A stretch of 8,127 nucleotides of DNA. It comes from Verrucomicrobiota bacterium (GTDB taxonomy: Bacteria; Verrucomicrobiota; Verrucomicrobiia; Limisphaerales; UBA9464). The position numbers and the translations under genes are program-made. The stretch covers positions 1 through 8,127 of the forward strand of contig CANHYD010000093.1 in NCBI GenBank assembly GCA_947464705.1. Reading direction: 5' to 3'. Shown here piece by piece: positions 1 to 6,509 of the stretch. The notes under the pieces are model-generated. The model was not told the DNA's origin and ran no database searches. It worked only from the letters and a program-made list of their open reading frames with translations. Position 1 is the stretch's first letter. Each line of letters opens with the position of its first letter.

Positions 1-606
1 CACCTGTTCCTCTGGAAACTGGAAAAGGACTTCTCGTATTCCCTGGCCCCAGCCCGATTGCCGCTCGCTCCGTTCCTCGGGATTGTTGGCGTGGCTCCGG
101 AGGCTCCCGGCTCCCATCGAACACGCCCTCCGGGCCCCTTTGGTGGCAACCTGGACGTCAAAGACCTCCAACCCGGAACCACCCTCTACCTGCCGGTCTT
201 CCAACCCGGAGCCCTCTTCAGCGCCGGCGACGGTCATGCCGCACAGGGCGACGGTGAGGTCTGCATCAATGGCATCGAAGGACCCATGGAGGCGGAGTTC
301 CGGCTCACCGTCCGCAAGGACATGCGACTCGATGAACCCTTCGCCGAATTGCCGCCCAAGGTCTCCAAGGTCCCAGACCTCGGTTCCTGGGCCTTCATTG
401 CCAGCGCCCCGGATGCATTGAGTGCCGCAAAGAATGTGATCCACCACGCCATCGACTTCTTAGTGGACCGGTTCGGGTGGACTCCCCAACTGGCCTACAC
501 CTTGTGCAGTGTGGCCCTGGACCTGCGACTGAGTCAGATCGTCAACCAACCCCAGATCACCGTGACAGGAACCCTCGCCAAGAGTCTCTTCCCGAAGGCG
601 TCCTGA
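1..606 (+). CDS. Acetamidase/formamidase family protein, C-terminal part (5' end outside window)
   Basis: The reading frame is open from the first base and ends at TGA 604-606, giving 201 residues of a longer protein. It matches the acetamidase/formamidase (FmdA/AmdA) family, which hydrolyses short amides such as formamide to ammonia and the carboxylate in the cytoplasm. Visible family motifs, numbered from the window edge, are PFLGIVGVAP (about 24-33), GPFGGNLD (45-52), the LYLPVFQPGALFSAGDGHAAQ stretch (about 62-82) and the following GDGE. The D and H of GDGHAAQGDGE belong to the conserved core that contributes metal and substrate contacts in this family. Complete members are usually around 300 residues or somewhat longer, so roughly the first third is missing. 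The only in-frame start-like codon near the edge (TTG at 58) lies inside conserved sequence and is not the true start. The next gene begins 15 nt downstream on the same strand, so co-transcription is likely. The exact amide substrate cannot be read from the sequence. Confidence 0.92.
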   Translation, partial: HLFLWKLEKDFSYSLAPARLPLAPFLGIVGVAPEAPGSHRTRPPGPFGGNLDVKDLQPGTTLYLPVFQPGALFSAGDGHAAQGDGEVCINGIEGPMEAEFRLTVRKDMRLDEPFAELPPKVSKVPDLGSWAFIASAPDALSAAKNVIHHAIDFLVDRFGWTPQLAYTLCSVALDLRLSQIVNQPQITVTGTLAKSLFPKAS

Positions 607-621
607 ACAAACTCTCCCCCC

Positions 622-1449
622 ATGCTCCGCGCCCGCACCCCGGAAGGATGGTTCCTCATCACCCATCCCGAACACGCCCGCCTAGCGGGGGAGTTTGCCT
701 CCGCGTGGGGCAACTCGCGGTTTCGCTCCCCGTTTCCGCTGACCAACACCCTGGAGGGCATCCGACGTCATGATGACGGTTGGGCCACCCGCGATCTCGC
801 CCCAAAAATCACCCGCGAGGGTCGCCCCAGCGCTTTCGGCATCGATCTGGTGGGCAAGTACAGTGCCTTCGAGGAGATCGACCTGGCCGACTACCTCCAG
901 GTGCGGGGACAGGCCATGGAAGCGGTCGCCGCCCAGGACGCCTACGCGGCGGTCCTGATCTCCATGCACACCTGCAATTTGCTCACCGAGCGGGCCGATC
1001 ATTCGACCCTCCGCCCCGAAGACCGGCCCAAGCTGGCAGCCTTCCTGGAGATGCAGGAGCGCCGTCAGGAAGACCTGCGCCAGATCTGCGCCCAATCGGG
1101 CCAATTTTCTGGAACCGATCTTCTGGCCACGACCTGGGTCGAGAACTTCCGCCTGCTGCAGGCCTGCGACAACCTTTCCCTGCTGTCCTGCGTGGACTAC
1201 CCCAACGCGGCCAGCCTCCTGCACCCTCTCCCGTTGACGGGCGGTGGCATGCAGGCAGTCGCCGTCCATCGACTTGCAGAGCGGACCTTCCGTCTGGATC
1301 CATGGCCCCTGCGGGAAGCGGTCGTCGAAGTTTCTGTCACCGGTCGGCGGATCAATGGCGAACGGTTCGATTCGGAATCGGACCTGGCAACCGCTTATGC
1401 GAGGGCCACGCCGGAAACCCTCCTGATTCGCCTCGAAAGCGGGTCGTGA
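622..1449 (+). CDS. DUF3891 family protein, possible HD-like metal-dependent hydrolase fold
   Basis: This 275-residue protein begins at ATG 622, 15 nt after the amidase stop, with a pyrimidine-rich upstream stretch and no Shine-Dalgarno. I recognise it as DUF3891, an uncharacterised family, from the N-terminal GWFLITHPEHARLAG segment (residues 9-23) and the RRHDDGW motif (48-54). It has no signal peptide or membrane segment, so it should be cytoplasmic. Histidines and aspartates are spaced along a mostly helical chain: H15 and H18, H50-D51-D52, H116 in SMHTCNLL, and D183 in QACDNLSLLSC. That order (H, HD, H, D) resembles HD-superfamily metal phosphohydrolases, but this is my inference and not an established function. 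The last 70 residues are richer in beta-type sequence (VVEVSVTGRRI, TLLIRLES) and may form a separate small domain. Co-transcription with the upstream amidase is likely; a shared pathway is unproven. Confidence 0.85.
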   Translation: MLRARTPEGWFLITHPEHARLAGEFASAWGNSRFRSPFPLTNTLEGIRRHDDGWATRDLAPKITREGRPSAFGIDLVGKYSAFEEIDLADYLQVRGQAMEAVAAQDAYAAVLISMHTCNLLTERADHSTLRPEDRPKLAAFLEMQERRQEDLRQICAQSGQFSGTDLLATTWVENFRLLQACDNLSLLSCVDYPNAASLLHPLPLTGGGMQAVAVHRLAERTFRLDPWPLREAVVEVSVTGRRINGERFDSESDLATAYARATPETLLIRLESGS

Positions 1450-1512
1450 ATTCTACCGGGGTGCGCATTCCGGTGGATCCCCTCCGTCTTCTGGATCAAC
1501 CTTGCAGCACGC

Positions 1513-2733
1513 ATGATCCGATTTCTGGGAGTCCTCTGTTTGCTGTCGTTGGCCCTCGGCGCAGAACCGGTCCGGTTCATCCAAGACCGATTCGCGATTG
1601 GCTTCTGGGTACCACCGCGCACCACCAACAACCTGCCGGAACGATACCGTGAGATCCGCGAGGCGCATTTCAACCTGGTCATCGGAACCTCCGGCTTCAG
1701 CGCCGAGGAGCAGCTCCGGACGTGCGAATCGCTAGGGCTCAAGGTTTTGGTCGATGTGGATTACCCCAGCGAAACCCTGCCGGAAGGCACCGCCTGCTGG
1801 GGCTACAGCCTGAGTGACGAACCCGGAACGGCGGCCTTCCCAGCCCTCGCTGCACGCGTCGCCTCCCTGCGGGAACGCAGGCCCGGCCGACTGGGCTACA
1901 TCAACTTGTTTCCCAACTACGCGGGTCCCGCCCAGATGGGGGCCAACTCCTACGAGGAATACCTCCGGAATTTCGTGGAAACGGTGAAACCGGACGTGCT
2001 GTCGATGGACCACTATCCGCTCATGCGGCCCGGTGACGATTCCCGCAGCGAATACCTCAAGAACCTCGAATCGATGCGCAAGCACTCGGTCGCTGCAGGA
2101 ATCCCCTTCTGGAACTTCTTCCATTCCATGCCCTTTGGCGACCGCATGGACCCCACCGAGGCCCAGATCCGCTGGATGATCCACGCCTCCATCGCCCATG
2201 GATCCAAGGGAGTGATGTATTTCTGCTACTGGACCCCCGGCAAGGGCAACGGAGGCACCGGCGAGTTCCCCAAAGGCGGAGCCCTCCTCACCGCCGAAGG
2301 CTTCAAGACCCGTCACTATGATGAGGCACGACGGATCAACGCCGGGCTTGAGCATTGGGGGCCCACCCTGATGCGCCTGACTGGCCAAGGAGTCGTTCGA
2401 TACACCACTGGCAATCCGGCGACACCCTTGGCGCGCACCGGAGTCCGATCGCTGAACCGAGTGGGTTCCGATCCCGAATCCACCCTCCTGATCGGCACCT
2501 TGAAACATGCCGACGGCCGGCGCGCCGTCTTGCTGGTCAACCACAGCACGGCGTACACGGCCTGGCCCACGGTGGTGTTCGATTCTGAGGGCGAAGCCGT
2601 TGAAATCAGCCGGGAAGACGGGCGTGAACACCCCGTGATGGACGACAGCCCAGAATTGCCCGGAATTCAACTCTCCCTCGGAGCCGGAGACGCCCGGTTG
2701 TTTCTGCTGCCGTCGCAGCCCGAGCGGAAGTGA
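1513..2733 (+). CDS. Secreted TIM-barrel protein resembling a glycoside hydrolase
   Basis: This 406-residue protein starts at ATG 1513, 63 nt after the DUF3891 stop; no other ATG, GTG or TTG codon lies in this frame between that stop and 1513. Residues 1-17 form a short signal peptide (one Arg, a Leu/Val-rich core, cleavage probably after LALGA), so export from the cytoplasm is expected. The body reads like a (beta/alpha)8 barrel: NLVIGTSGF (54-62), GLKVLVDVDYP (75-85), GYSLSDEPG (97-105), DVLSMDHYPL (161-170), IPFWNFFH (197-204) and GSKGVMYFCYW (230-240). The DEP triad at 102-104 sits where many clan-A-type hydrolases keep the acid/base glutamate at the end of strand 4, making E103 the best catalytic candidate. 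The nucleophile is unclear. Residues about 285-402 look like a C-terminal beta-sandwich (RRAVLLVNHS, DARLFLLP), a common arrangement in beta-galactosidase-like enzymes. The sugar substrate and family number cannot be assigned by eye. Confidence 0.82.
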   Translation: MIRFLGVLCLLSLALGAEPVRFIQDRFAIGFWVPPRTTNNLPERYREIREAHFNLVIGTSGFSAEEQLRTCESLGLKVLVDVDYPSETLPEGTACWGYSLSDEPGTAAFPALAARVASLRERRPGRLGYINLFPNYAGPAQMGANSYEEYLRNFVETVKPDVLSMDHYPLMRPGDDSRSEYLKNLESMRKHSVAAGIPFWNFFHSMPFGDRMDPTEAQIRWMIHASIAHGSKGVMYFCYWTPGKGNGGTGEFPKGGALLTAEGFKTRHYDEARRINAGLEHWGPTLMRLTGQGVVRYTTGNPATPLARTGVRSLNRVGSDPESTLLIGTLKHADGRRAVLLVNHSTAYTAWPTVVFDSEGEAVEISREDGREHPVMDDSPELPGIQLSLGAGDARLFLLPSQPERK

Positions 2734-2751
2734 CTCCAACGGCTGGGGTCA
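2731..2751. terminator. Hairpin joining two convergent stop codons
   Basis: The arms TGACTCCA (2731-2738) and TGGGGTCA (2744-2751) pair as 8 bp with one G-U, around the 5-nt loop ACGGC. The first three bases are the TGA stop of the upstream plus-strand gene, and the last three are the complement of the TGA stop of the Nudix gene. There is no T-tract on either side, so it is a weak candidate for intrinsic bidirectional termination. On the minus strand the G-U pair becomes an A-C mismatch. It may simply separate the convergent transcripts. Confidence 0.35.
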
Positions 2752-3177
2752 ACGCCGAGGACGCTCCCGGTTCTCCAACGGAGCCAGCAAAGCCCGTTCA
2801 TTCGAGTGGGTCAGCAACTCCAAGGCTTCCTCAGCGCTGACCCATCGCAGGTCGGCGACCTCTCGCGTATCCTGCACGGGCCCCTGTTCCTGAAGCTCCA
2901 TGTGCCAGTACAAAACGACCTTAGGCATGCCGTTGACCGCATAGACGCTGCCACCGGCGAATTGATCCACCGTGGCACGGCAACCGGTCTCTTCTTCGAC
3001 CTCGCGCACCGCGGCCTGAAGCCATCCTTCGCCCGGGTCGAGCTTGCCTTTCGGAAGAGCCCACTCCGGACCATAGCGGGTCCGATGAATCAAAATGAGT
3101 TCCCGCCCCCGCGGGGAGGTTCGCCATACCAGACCACCGGCCGCCTGGATCACTTCGGTTGGAATCGCGTTGCTCAA
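2749..3177 (-). CDS. Nudix hydrolase
   Basis: This is a cytoplasmic Nudix pyrophosphatase that cleaves nucleoside diphosphate-linked substrates with Mg2+ or Mn2+. With the start used here it has 142 residues, normal for a single-domain member. The complete Nudix box spans residues 44-66 (GKLDPGE, then REVEEETGC after a 7-residue gap), with the metal-binding REVEEE core at 58-63. The preceding WALPKG (39-44) and HRTRYG are typical of the Ap4A/diphosphoinositol or 8-oxo-dGTP type, but substrate cannot be fixed by motif alone. I chose TTG at 3177 because residues after it (SNAIPTEVIQAAGG) lead straight into the first beta strand. The reading frame stays open back to ATG 3336, but that 53-residue extension is Gly/Ser/Pro-rich and has no domain character. 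It would also overlap the upstream YdcF-like gene by 62 nt. With the TTG start, 97 nt separate the two genes, which share a strand and may be co-transcribed. No Shine-Dalgarno supports either choice. Confidence 0.88.
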   Translation of the reverse strand: MSNAIPTEVIQAAGGLVWRTSPRGRELILIHRTRYGPEWALPKGKLDPGEGWLQAAVREVEEETGCRATVDQFAGGSVYAVNGMPKVVLYWHMELQEQGPVQDTREVADLRWVSAEEALELLTHSNERALLAPLENRERPRR

Positions 3178-3274
3178 GCCGGAAGATGGAAACCGACCGC
3201 ACCGCGGAGGGCAATCCACACCTGCCAGAAATGCGCTGGAGGGAAGCAGCCCCCAGAGCGAACCCGGTCCCCAA

Positions 3275-4039
3275 TCAAATCCACCCACGCCACCAATACC
3301 AAACGCCCCCCAATTCCTCGTGGAACCAGCGTTCAAAGCGGATCAACCCCTCACTCCGAGGTACGACCCACCAGCGCTCGGGCCGATCCAAGGCATCCAA
3401 ACCCTGGAAGTCGCAACCCACCGGCAAGACATCCACCCCTTCTTTGCGGCAAGCGGCCGCTCCCCGAGCCAAATGGAGGGCGGAGCTAACCAGAATGACC
3501 CGCTTCCAGCCCCGTTTTCGGACCATGTCGCCGATGGCGACGGCCTCTTCATGGGTGTCCCGGCAGGCCGGGAGACGCTGAAGATCTCCGGACGGTAAAC
3601 GCCAGGCCCGGATCCAAGAGGCCAGCAATTCACTTTCGGAGCGTGAGCTTCCCAGCCATTGGAAAGGCCCACCACTCACGACCATCGTTCGGGCCTTCCC
3701 CTGACGCATTACCTCCAACGCGGTCAGGGTGCGCTCAAATGAGGAGCCTGTGCTGAACCAAAGGAGTTCGCGCGCGGAGAACTGAAGATCCCCCGCCAAG
3801 ACCACCACGGCATCGGCCACCGGCAAGGTCACCGGATGAATCCGATCATAAGGCCTCTCCAACCGAGCCAAGAGCAATGCCGAGAAGGGGGTTCCACCCA
3901 CCAGCCAGAGCCCACCGGCCAGGCAAAGGGAGGTGACGCCGGCCAGCCAAGCCCTGCGCCGAAACGCCAGACCGCTGACCAGCAACGCCACCGCCCAAGC
4001 CACTCCCAGCGGCTGAACCAGCGCCTCGACAGGTCCCAT
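3275..4039 (-). CDS. YdcF/SanA-like DUF218 membrane-anchored protein
   Basis: This 254-residue protein of the YdcF/DUF218 family starts at ATG 4039. Two hydrophobic segments at about residues 7-25 and 31-50, separated by the basic stretch FRRRAW, anchor it in the inner membrane. The DUF218 domain follows: DAVVVLAGD (76-84), ERTLTALEVMRQGKA (102-116) leading into VVSGG (120-124), CRDTHEEAVAIGD (159-171) and VILVSSALHLARG (181-193). These correspond to the family's conserved strand-loop motifs, including the R-D-T-x-E-E-A signature and the S-x-x-H-x-x-R segment. Relatives include E. coli SanA, ElyC and YdcF, linked to envelope integrity and lipid-carrier metabolism, though the reaction is generally not established. 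The typical SGG followed by an acidic/polar loop is present but carries FQWLG here. It lies between DUF429 (263 nt upstream) and the Nudix gene. A TATAGT hexamer on the minus strand at 4101-4096, about 57 nt before the start, could be a -10 element, but I see no matching -35. Confidence 0.92.
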   Translation of the reverse strand: MGPVEALVQPLGVAWAVALLVSGLAFRRRAWLAGVTSLCLAGGLWLVGGTPFSALLLARLERPYDRIHPVTLPVADAVVVLAGDLQFSARELLWFSTGSSFERTLTALEVMRQGKARTMVVSGGPFQWLGSSRSESELLASWIRAWRLPSGDLQRLPACRDTHEEAVAIGDMVRKRGWKRVILVSSALHLARGAAACRKEGVDVLPVGCDFQGLDALDRPERWWVVPRSEGLIRFERWFHEELGGVWYWWRGWI

Positions 4040-4302
4040 GTGGCGGGAGTCTAGCCAAGCTCCTCATCCCGATGCGAGCCCCGCCCACATCCGGAACTAT
4101 ATCCGCTGGGAGGAAAGTCAGGACTTGGCGGATTGTTTCATCCGACGACGCGAGAGCCCCAGACAAACCGTCTGAAGTCTCTGAACGACTCAACAAAAGC
4201 GCTCTTGCTGAAGAAGACGACTCCGAGATGCGCCGTCCCAATGAATCGTTCAGGCCCAGGAAACTAGCAATGTCTCCGAGGCTTTCCGCACTCGGCTCCA
4301 GA
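4040..4302. other. 263-nt gap between two minus-strand genes, no convincing gene
   Basis: This gap separates the DUF429 stop from the YdcF-like start. Open frames run through it on both strands. In them third-position G/C preference is weak and codons otherwise scarce here (aga, ata, gga) appear, so neither looks coding. It holds a possible imperfect hairpin (CAGAC 4160-4164 with GTCTG 4170-4174, flanked by AGAG 4153-4156 and CTCT 4179-4182). It also holds a TATAGT hexamer (minus strand, 4101-4096) that could be a -10 element for the YdcF-like gene. No tRNA-like clover leaf was seen. Confidence 0.4.
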
Positions 4303-5001
4303 TCACTGAGGCAGCACCAGGAACCCGTTGTCGGCGTCGCCAAGGATCTGAGTTTGCTGTCCTTGGTGCCGCCAATGGTGGTAGGCGATCAGCGCGCAGA
4401 ACCAGGCATCCAGCCGATCTTCCGCTTCCTTGGAATAAATGGCTTCGAGGAGTCCTTCGCCCACGGTTCCTGGATGCAATTCGGGGAATCGGAATTGGAG
4501 GCAACTGCGCAATAGCGACTGATAGCGGCGAAACTCCCGGCGTCGTTCCGCCACCGTGCCGCGCTTGTATTTAAGAATACGCTGCAGCCCGAACCATCGG
4601 ATCATGGCTGGATGGGGATAGACCTCCATGGCCAATCGCAAGGCCGACAAATCCCAGCCCAGCGAGAAGCCCTCCGACTCCAGCGCCCTCGCGATCCGCA
4701 GCGGGCGGGCACAAAGACGGGCATTGGAGGGGTGACACCCGGCATGCTCCCGACCAAACAGTCGATGGGTCAGTCGGTCGACGGGACGGGATCCGCTGCG
4801 ATTGGGACAAACCAGCGGAGCATCCACGGCCATCACGCAGGGCTGCTGTCCGACTCGTTCACGCAACCATCCCGACAAAGCATCGTCCCCTAGGCTCCAA
4901 TGCGACTCCAACACCGAGGCGGTTTGTCCATTGGCCTCGATCAAACAAATTCCGTCCCGGTTGCGTTCACCCCAGGCCAAATCGATCCCCACCATCAGCA
5001 T
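4303..5001 (-). CDS. DUF429 domain protein (predicted RNase H-like nuclease fold)
   Basis: This DUF429 protein has 232 residues from the chosen start. The N-terminal GIDLAWG (5-11) is the first beta strand with a conserved Asp, followed by MAVDAPL (57-63) with a second. Further motifs are RLTHRLFGREHAGCHPSN (77-94, with arginines and histidines typical of the family), MEVYPHPA (125-132), KYKRG (144-148) and AEDRLDAWFCALIAY (193-207), where D195 or D198 would complete an acidic site. DUF429 is predicted to adopt an RNase H-like fold; no biological role is established, so nuclease activity is inference. The start at 5001 puts GIDLAWG five residues in, as is usual. A GAGG on the minus strand 10 nt upstream is the best ribosome-binding candidate in the window. 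An in-frame ATG at 5037 would add 12 basic residues without family support; ATG 4995 is also possible. It is divergent from the protease gene and leads the minus-strand block. Confidence 0.88.
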   Translation of the reverse strand: MLMVGIDLAWGERNRDGICLIEANGQTASVLESHWSLGDDALSGWLRERVGQQPCVMAVDAPLVCPNRSGSRPVDRLTHRLFGREHAGCHPSNARLCARPLRIARALESEGFSLGWDLSALRLAMEVYPHPAMIRWFGLQRILKYKRGTVAERRREFRRYQSLLRSCLQFRFPELHPGTVGEGLLEAIYSKEAEDRLDAWFCALIAYHHWRHQGQQTQILGDADNGFLVLPQ

Positions 5002-5042
5002 AGTCACACAACCTCGCAGCCGATCCTCACAGCGCAAGCAAC

Positions 5043-5080
5043 GGCCCTGTGAACAAAACCAACAGGCCCCTTCCCTTTTT
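5043..5080 (+). promoter_or_regulatory. Hairpin plus T-tract in the divergent control region
   Basis: GGCC-C-TGT (5043-5050, one bulged C) pairs with ACAGGCC (5062-5068) to give 7 bp around an 11-nt A-rich loop. A pyrimidine run ending in TTTTT (5076-5080) follows. Read on the plus strand this has the shape of an intrinsic terminator or attenuator, about 50 nt before the protease start. A second small stem, CCTTC 5069-5073 with GAAGG 5081-5085, would enclose the T-tract as an alternative fold. I see no clean -35/-10 pair in this region. Function is inferred from shape only. Confidence 0.3.
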
Positions 5081-5131
5081 GAAGGACGAATCTAGGTTGG
5101 TGGTACGCAACACCGCGTCGGAATCGCCGAG

Positions 5132-6508
5132 ATGAACAAACGTCTGATCTACCCCCTCTTCATCGCCGCCCTCGTGGCCTATGTCGGCCTCGGGGCCAAG
5201 CTCTTCCAGCTCAGCGCGTCGGACGAACGGGATGACCCCTATCAACAACTCGAACTCTTCACCCGGGTTCTGGAACGGGTTCGCAAAGATTACGTCGATG
5301 GCGAAACCCTGACCTACAAGGATCTCATCCAGGGCGCGATGAAAGGGATGCTTTCCACCCTCGATCCGCACAGCGAGTTCATGACGGTGTCCAAGTTCAA
5401 CGAACTGAAAGAAGACACCGAGGGCACCTACGGCGGAGTCGGGTTGCAGGTTCACGTGAAGGACGGGGTGCTCACCGTGATCGCCCCCATGGAAGACACC
5501 CCGGCCTTCGAGGCGGGCATTCTCCCAGGAGACCAGATCCTCAAAATCAACGGCAAGCCCACCGACCGACTGGTCATGGGCGACGCTGTGAAAATCCTGC
5601 GGGGCGAACCCAAATCGACGGTGACGTTGTCGGTCATTCGTCCCTCGCTCTCGGAACCCAAGGAGATTTCACTGACCCGGGAAGACATCCGTGTCTACAC
5701 GGTCAAAGATCAGAACAACCACCGGGAATTCCCGGTGAGCGCCGACCACTTGGGCTACGTGCGCATCACCCAGTTTGCCGAAAAAACCGATGAGGAATTG
5801 GAGAAGGCGTTGGTGACCCTCGAAAAACAAGGCCTCGAAGGCTTGGTCATCGACTTGCGAGGCAACCCGGGCGGACTGCTGGATCAAGCCGTGGCCGTCT
5901 CGGAGAAATTCCTGCCCAAGGGCAAGCCCATCGTCTCAACCGAAGGGCGCAACCGCGCGGCCGACCAGCAGCGCAAGGCCTCAGGCAAGGGCAAGGTCCG
6001 TTCCTATCCCTTGGTTCTGCTCATCAATGGCGGCAGCGCCAGTGCTTCCGAGATCGTGGCCGGCTGCCTTCAGGATCTCGAGCGGGCCGTGGTCATCGGC
6101 GAGCAATCCTTCGGCAAGGGGTCTGTGCAGAACATCCTGCCCCTCAACGATGGTTCCGCCCTGCGGCTCACCACTGCCAAGTACTACACTCCGAGCCACA
6201 AGGTCATCCATGAGCGAGGCATCTCGCCCAACATCGTCGTCCCCATCACCGACGAAGACGAAGCGGCCATCCAACTTCGGCGCATGCCCGGCGGTACCAA
6301 CAGCCTTGAAGATACGCTGCGTCTGTACCCCGTGGCCCAGCAGGCCCGCTTGCGTGATCTGGTATTGGCCGACGCCGACCCTCAACTCGAGCGGGCCATG
6401 GACCTGCTCAAGGGAGTCCGACTCTTAGCCAAACGTCCCGGTGCCAAGTCCCCAAGAGCTGAGGCGGCCTCCCCGGATTCCAAGTCTGCCGCACCCGCCG
6501 CCCCGTGA
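5132..6508 (+). CDS. ctpA: S41 family carboxy-terminal processing protease
   Basis: This 458-residue serine protease of family S41 (CtpA/Prc-like) cuts proteins near their C termini in the periplasm. Residues 4-24 form one hydrophobic N-terminal segment acting as a signal anchor, so the enzyme is exported or membrane-tethered. A helical cap region (about 34-95, containing STLDPHSEFM) is followed by a PDZ domain (about 98-185: TYGGVGLQV, AFEAGILPGDQILKING). The protease core comes next: LGYVRITQF (207-215), VIDLRGNPGG (239-248), NGGSASASEIVAG (299-311) and SFGKGSVQ (326-333). The catalytic pair is S304 and K329, 25 residues apart as in E. coli Prc and Bacillus CtpB, with Q333 as the third site residue, so it should be active. 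The substrate-binding strand LRLTTAKYYTPS (344-355) and ERGISPNIVV (361-370) are intact. The last 25 residues are a low-complexity Ala/Pro/Ser/Lys tail. Only a weak GGA precedes ATG 5132. It leads the block with tsaD, 49 nt downstream. The ctpA name is at family level. Confidence 0.96.
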   Translation: MNKRLIYPLFIAALVAYVGLGAKLFQLSASDERDDPYQQLELFTRVLERVRKDYVDGETLTYKDLIQGAMKGMLSTLDPHSEFMTVSKFNELKEDTEGTYGGVGLQVHVKDGVLTVIAPMEDTPAFEAGILPGDQILKINGKPTDRLVMGDAVKILRGEPKSTVTLSVIRPSLSEPKEISLTREDIRVYTVKDQNNHREFPVSADHLGYVRITQFAEKTDEELEKALVTLEKQGLEGLVIDLRGNPGGLLDQAVAVSEKFLPKGKPIVSTEGRNRAADQQRKASGKGKVRSYPLVLLINGGSASASEIVAGCLQDLERAVVIGEQSFGKGSVQNILPLNDGSALRLTTAKYYTPSHKVIHERGISPNIVVPITDEDEAAIQLRRMPGGTNSLEDTLRLYPVAQQARLRDLVLADADPQLERAMDLLKGVRLLAKRPGAKSPRAEAASPDSKSAAPAAP

Positions 6509-6509
6509 T

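Noticed and set aside
58..606. TTG at 58 as the start of the amidase gene
   Set aside because: The frame is open to base 1, and conserved family sequence lies immediately after 58 with a recognisable domain interior, so the gene is cut by the window edge.
682..1269. Minus-strand open frame (195 codons) opposite the DUF3891 gene
   Set aside because: Its composition is Gly/Arg/Gln-rich with no family features, and it is fully contained within a recognised gene on the other strand.
1474..1497. Small inverted repeat GATCC/GGATC before the secreted-protein gene
   Set aside because: The stem is only 5 bp with a 12-nt loop and no T-tract, which is expected by chance in this composition.
780..1652. 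Plus-strand frame of 290 codons overlapping DUF3891 and the next gene's start
   Set aside because: It is an Arg/Pro/Gly-rich out-of-frame translation typical of GC-rich coding DNA, and it spans two recognised genes.
1732..2739. Long minus-strand open frame (335 codons) opposite the secreted TIM-barrel gene
   Set aside because: It is an antisense shadow caused by strong third-position G/C. The protein has no recognisable motifs, while the plus-strand product has a signal peptide and domain structure.
4102..4180. A possible RNase P RNA gene based on GGGAGGAAAGTC
   Set aside because: Only one conserved block matches. The following CGGGC, the other conserved regions and enough room for a full-length RNA are lacking, so it is kept only as a low-interest observation.
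3846..4343. Minus-strand frame of 165 codons covering the 263-nt gap
   Set aside because: The gap part is Ser-rich with weak third-position bias and rare codons, and the rest overlaps the YdcF-like gene out of frame. No motif is recognised.
4072..4515. Plus-strand frame of 147 codons in the gap and the DUF429 3' end
   Set aside because: About half lies antisense to the conserved DUF429 coding sequence, and there is no domain or ribosome-binding support.
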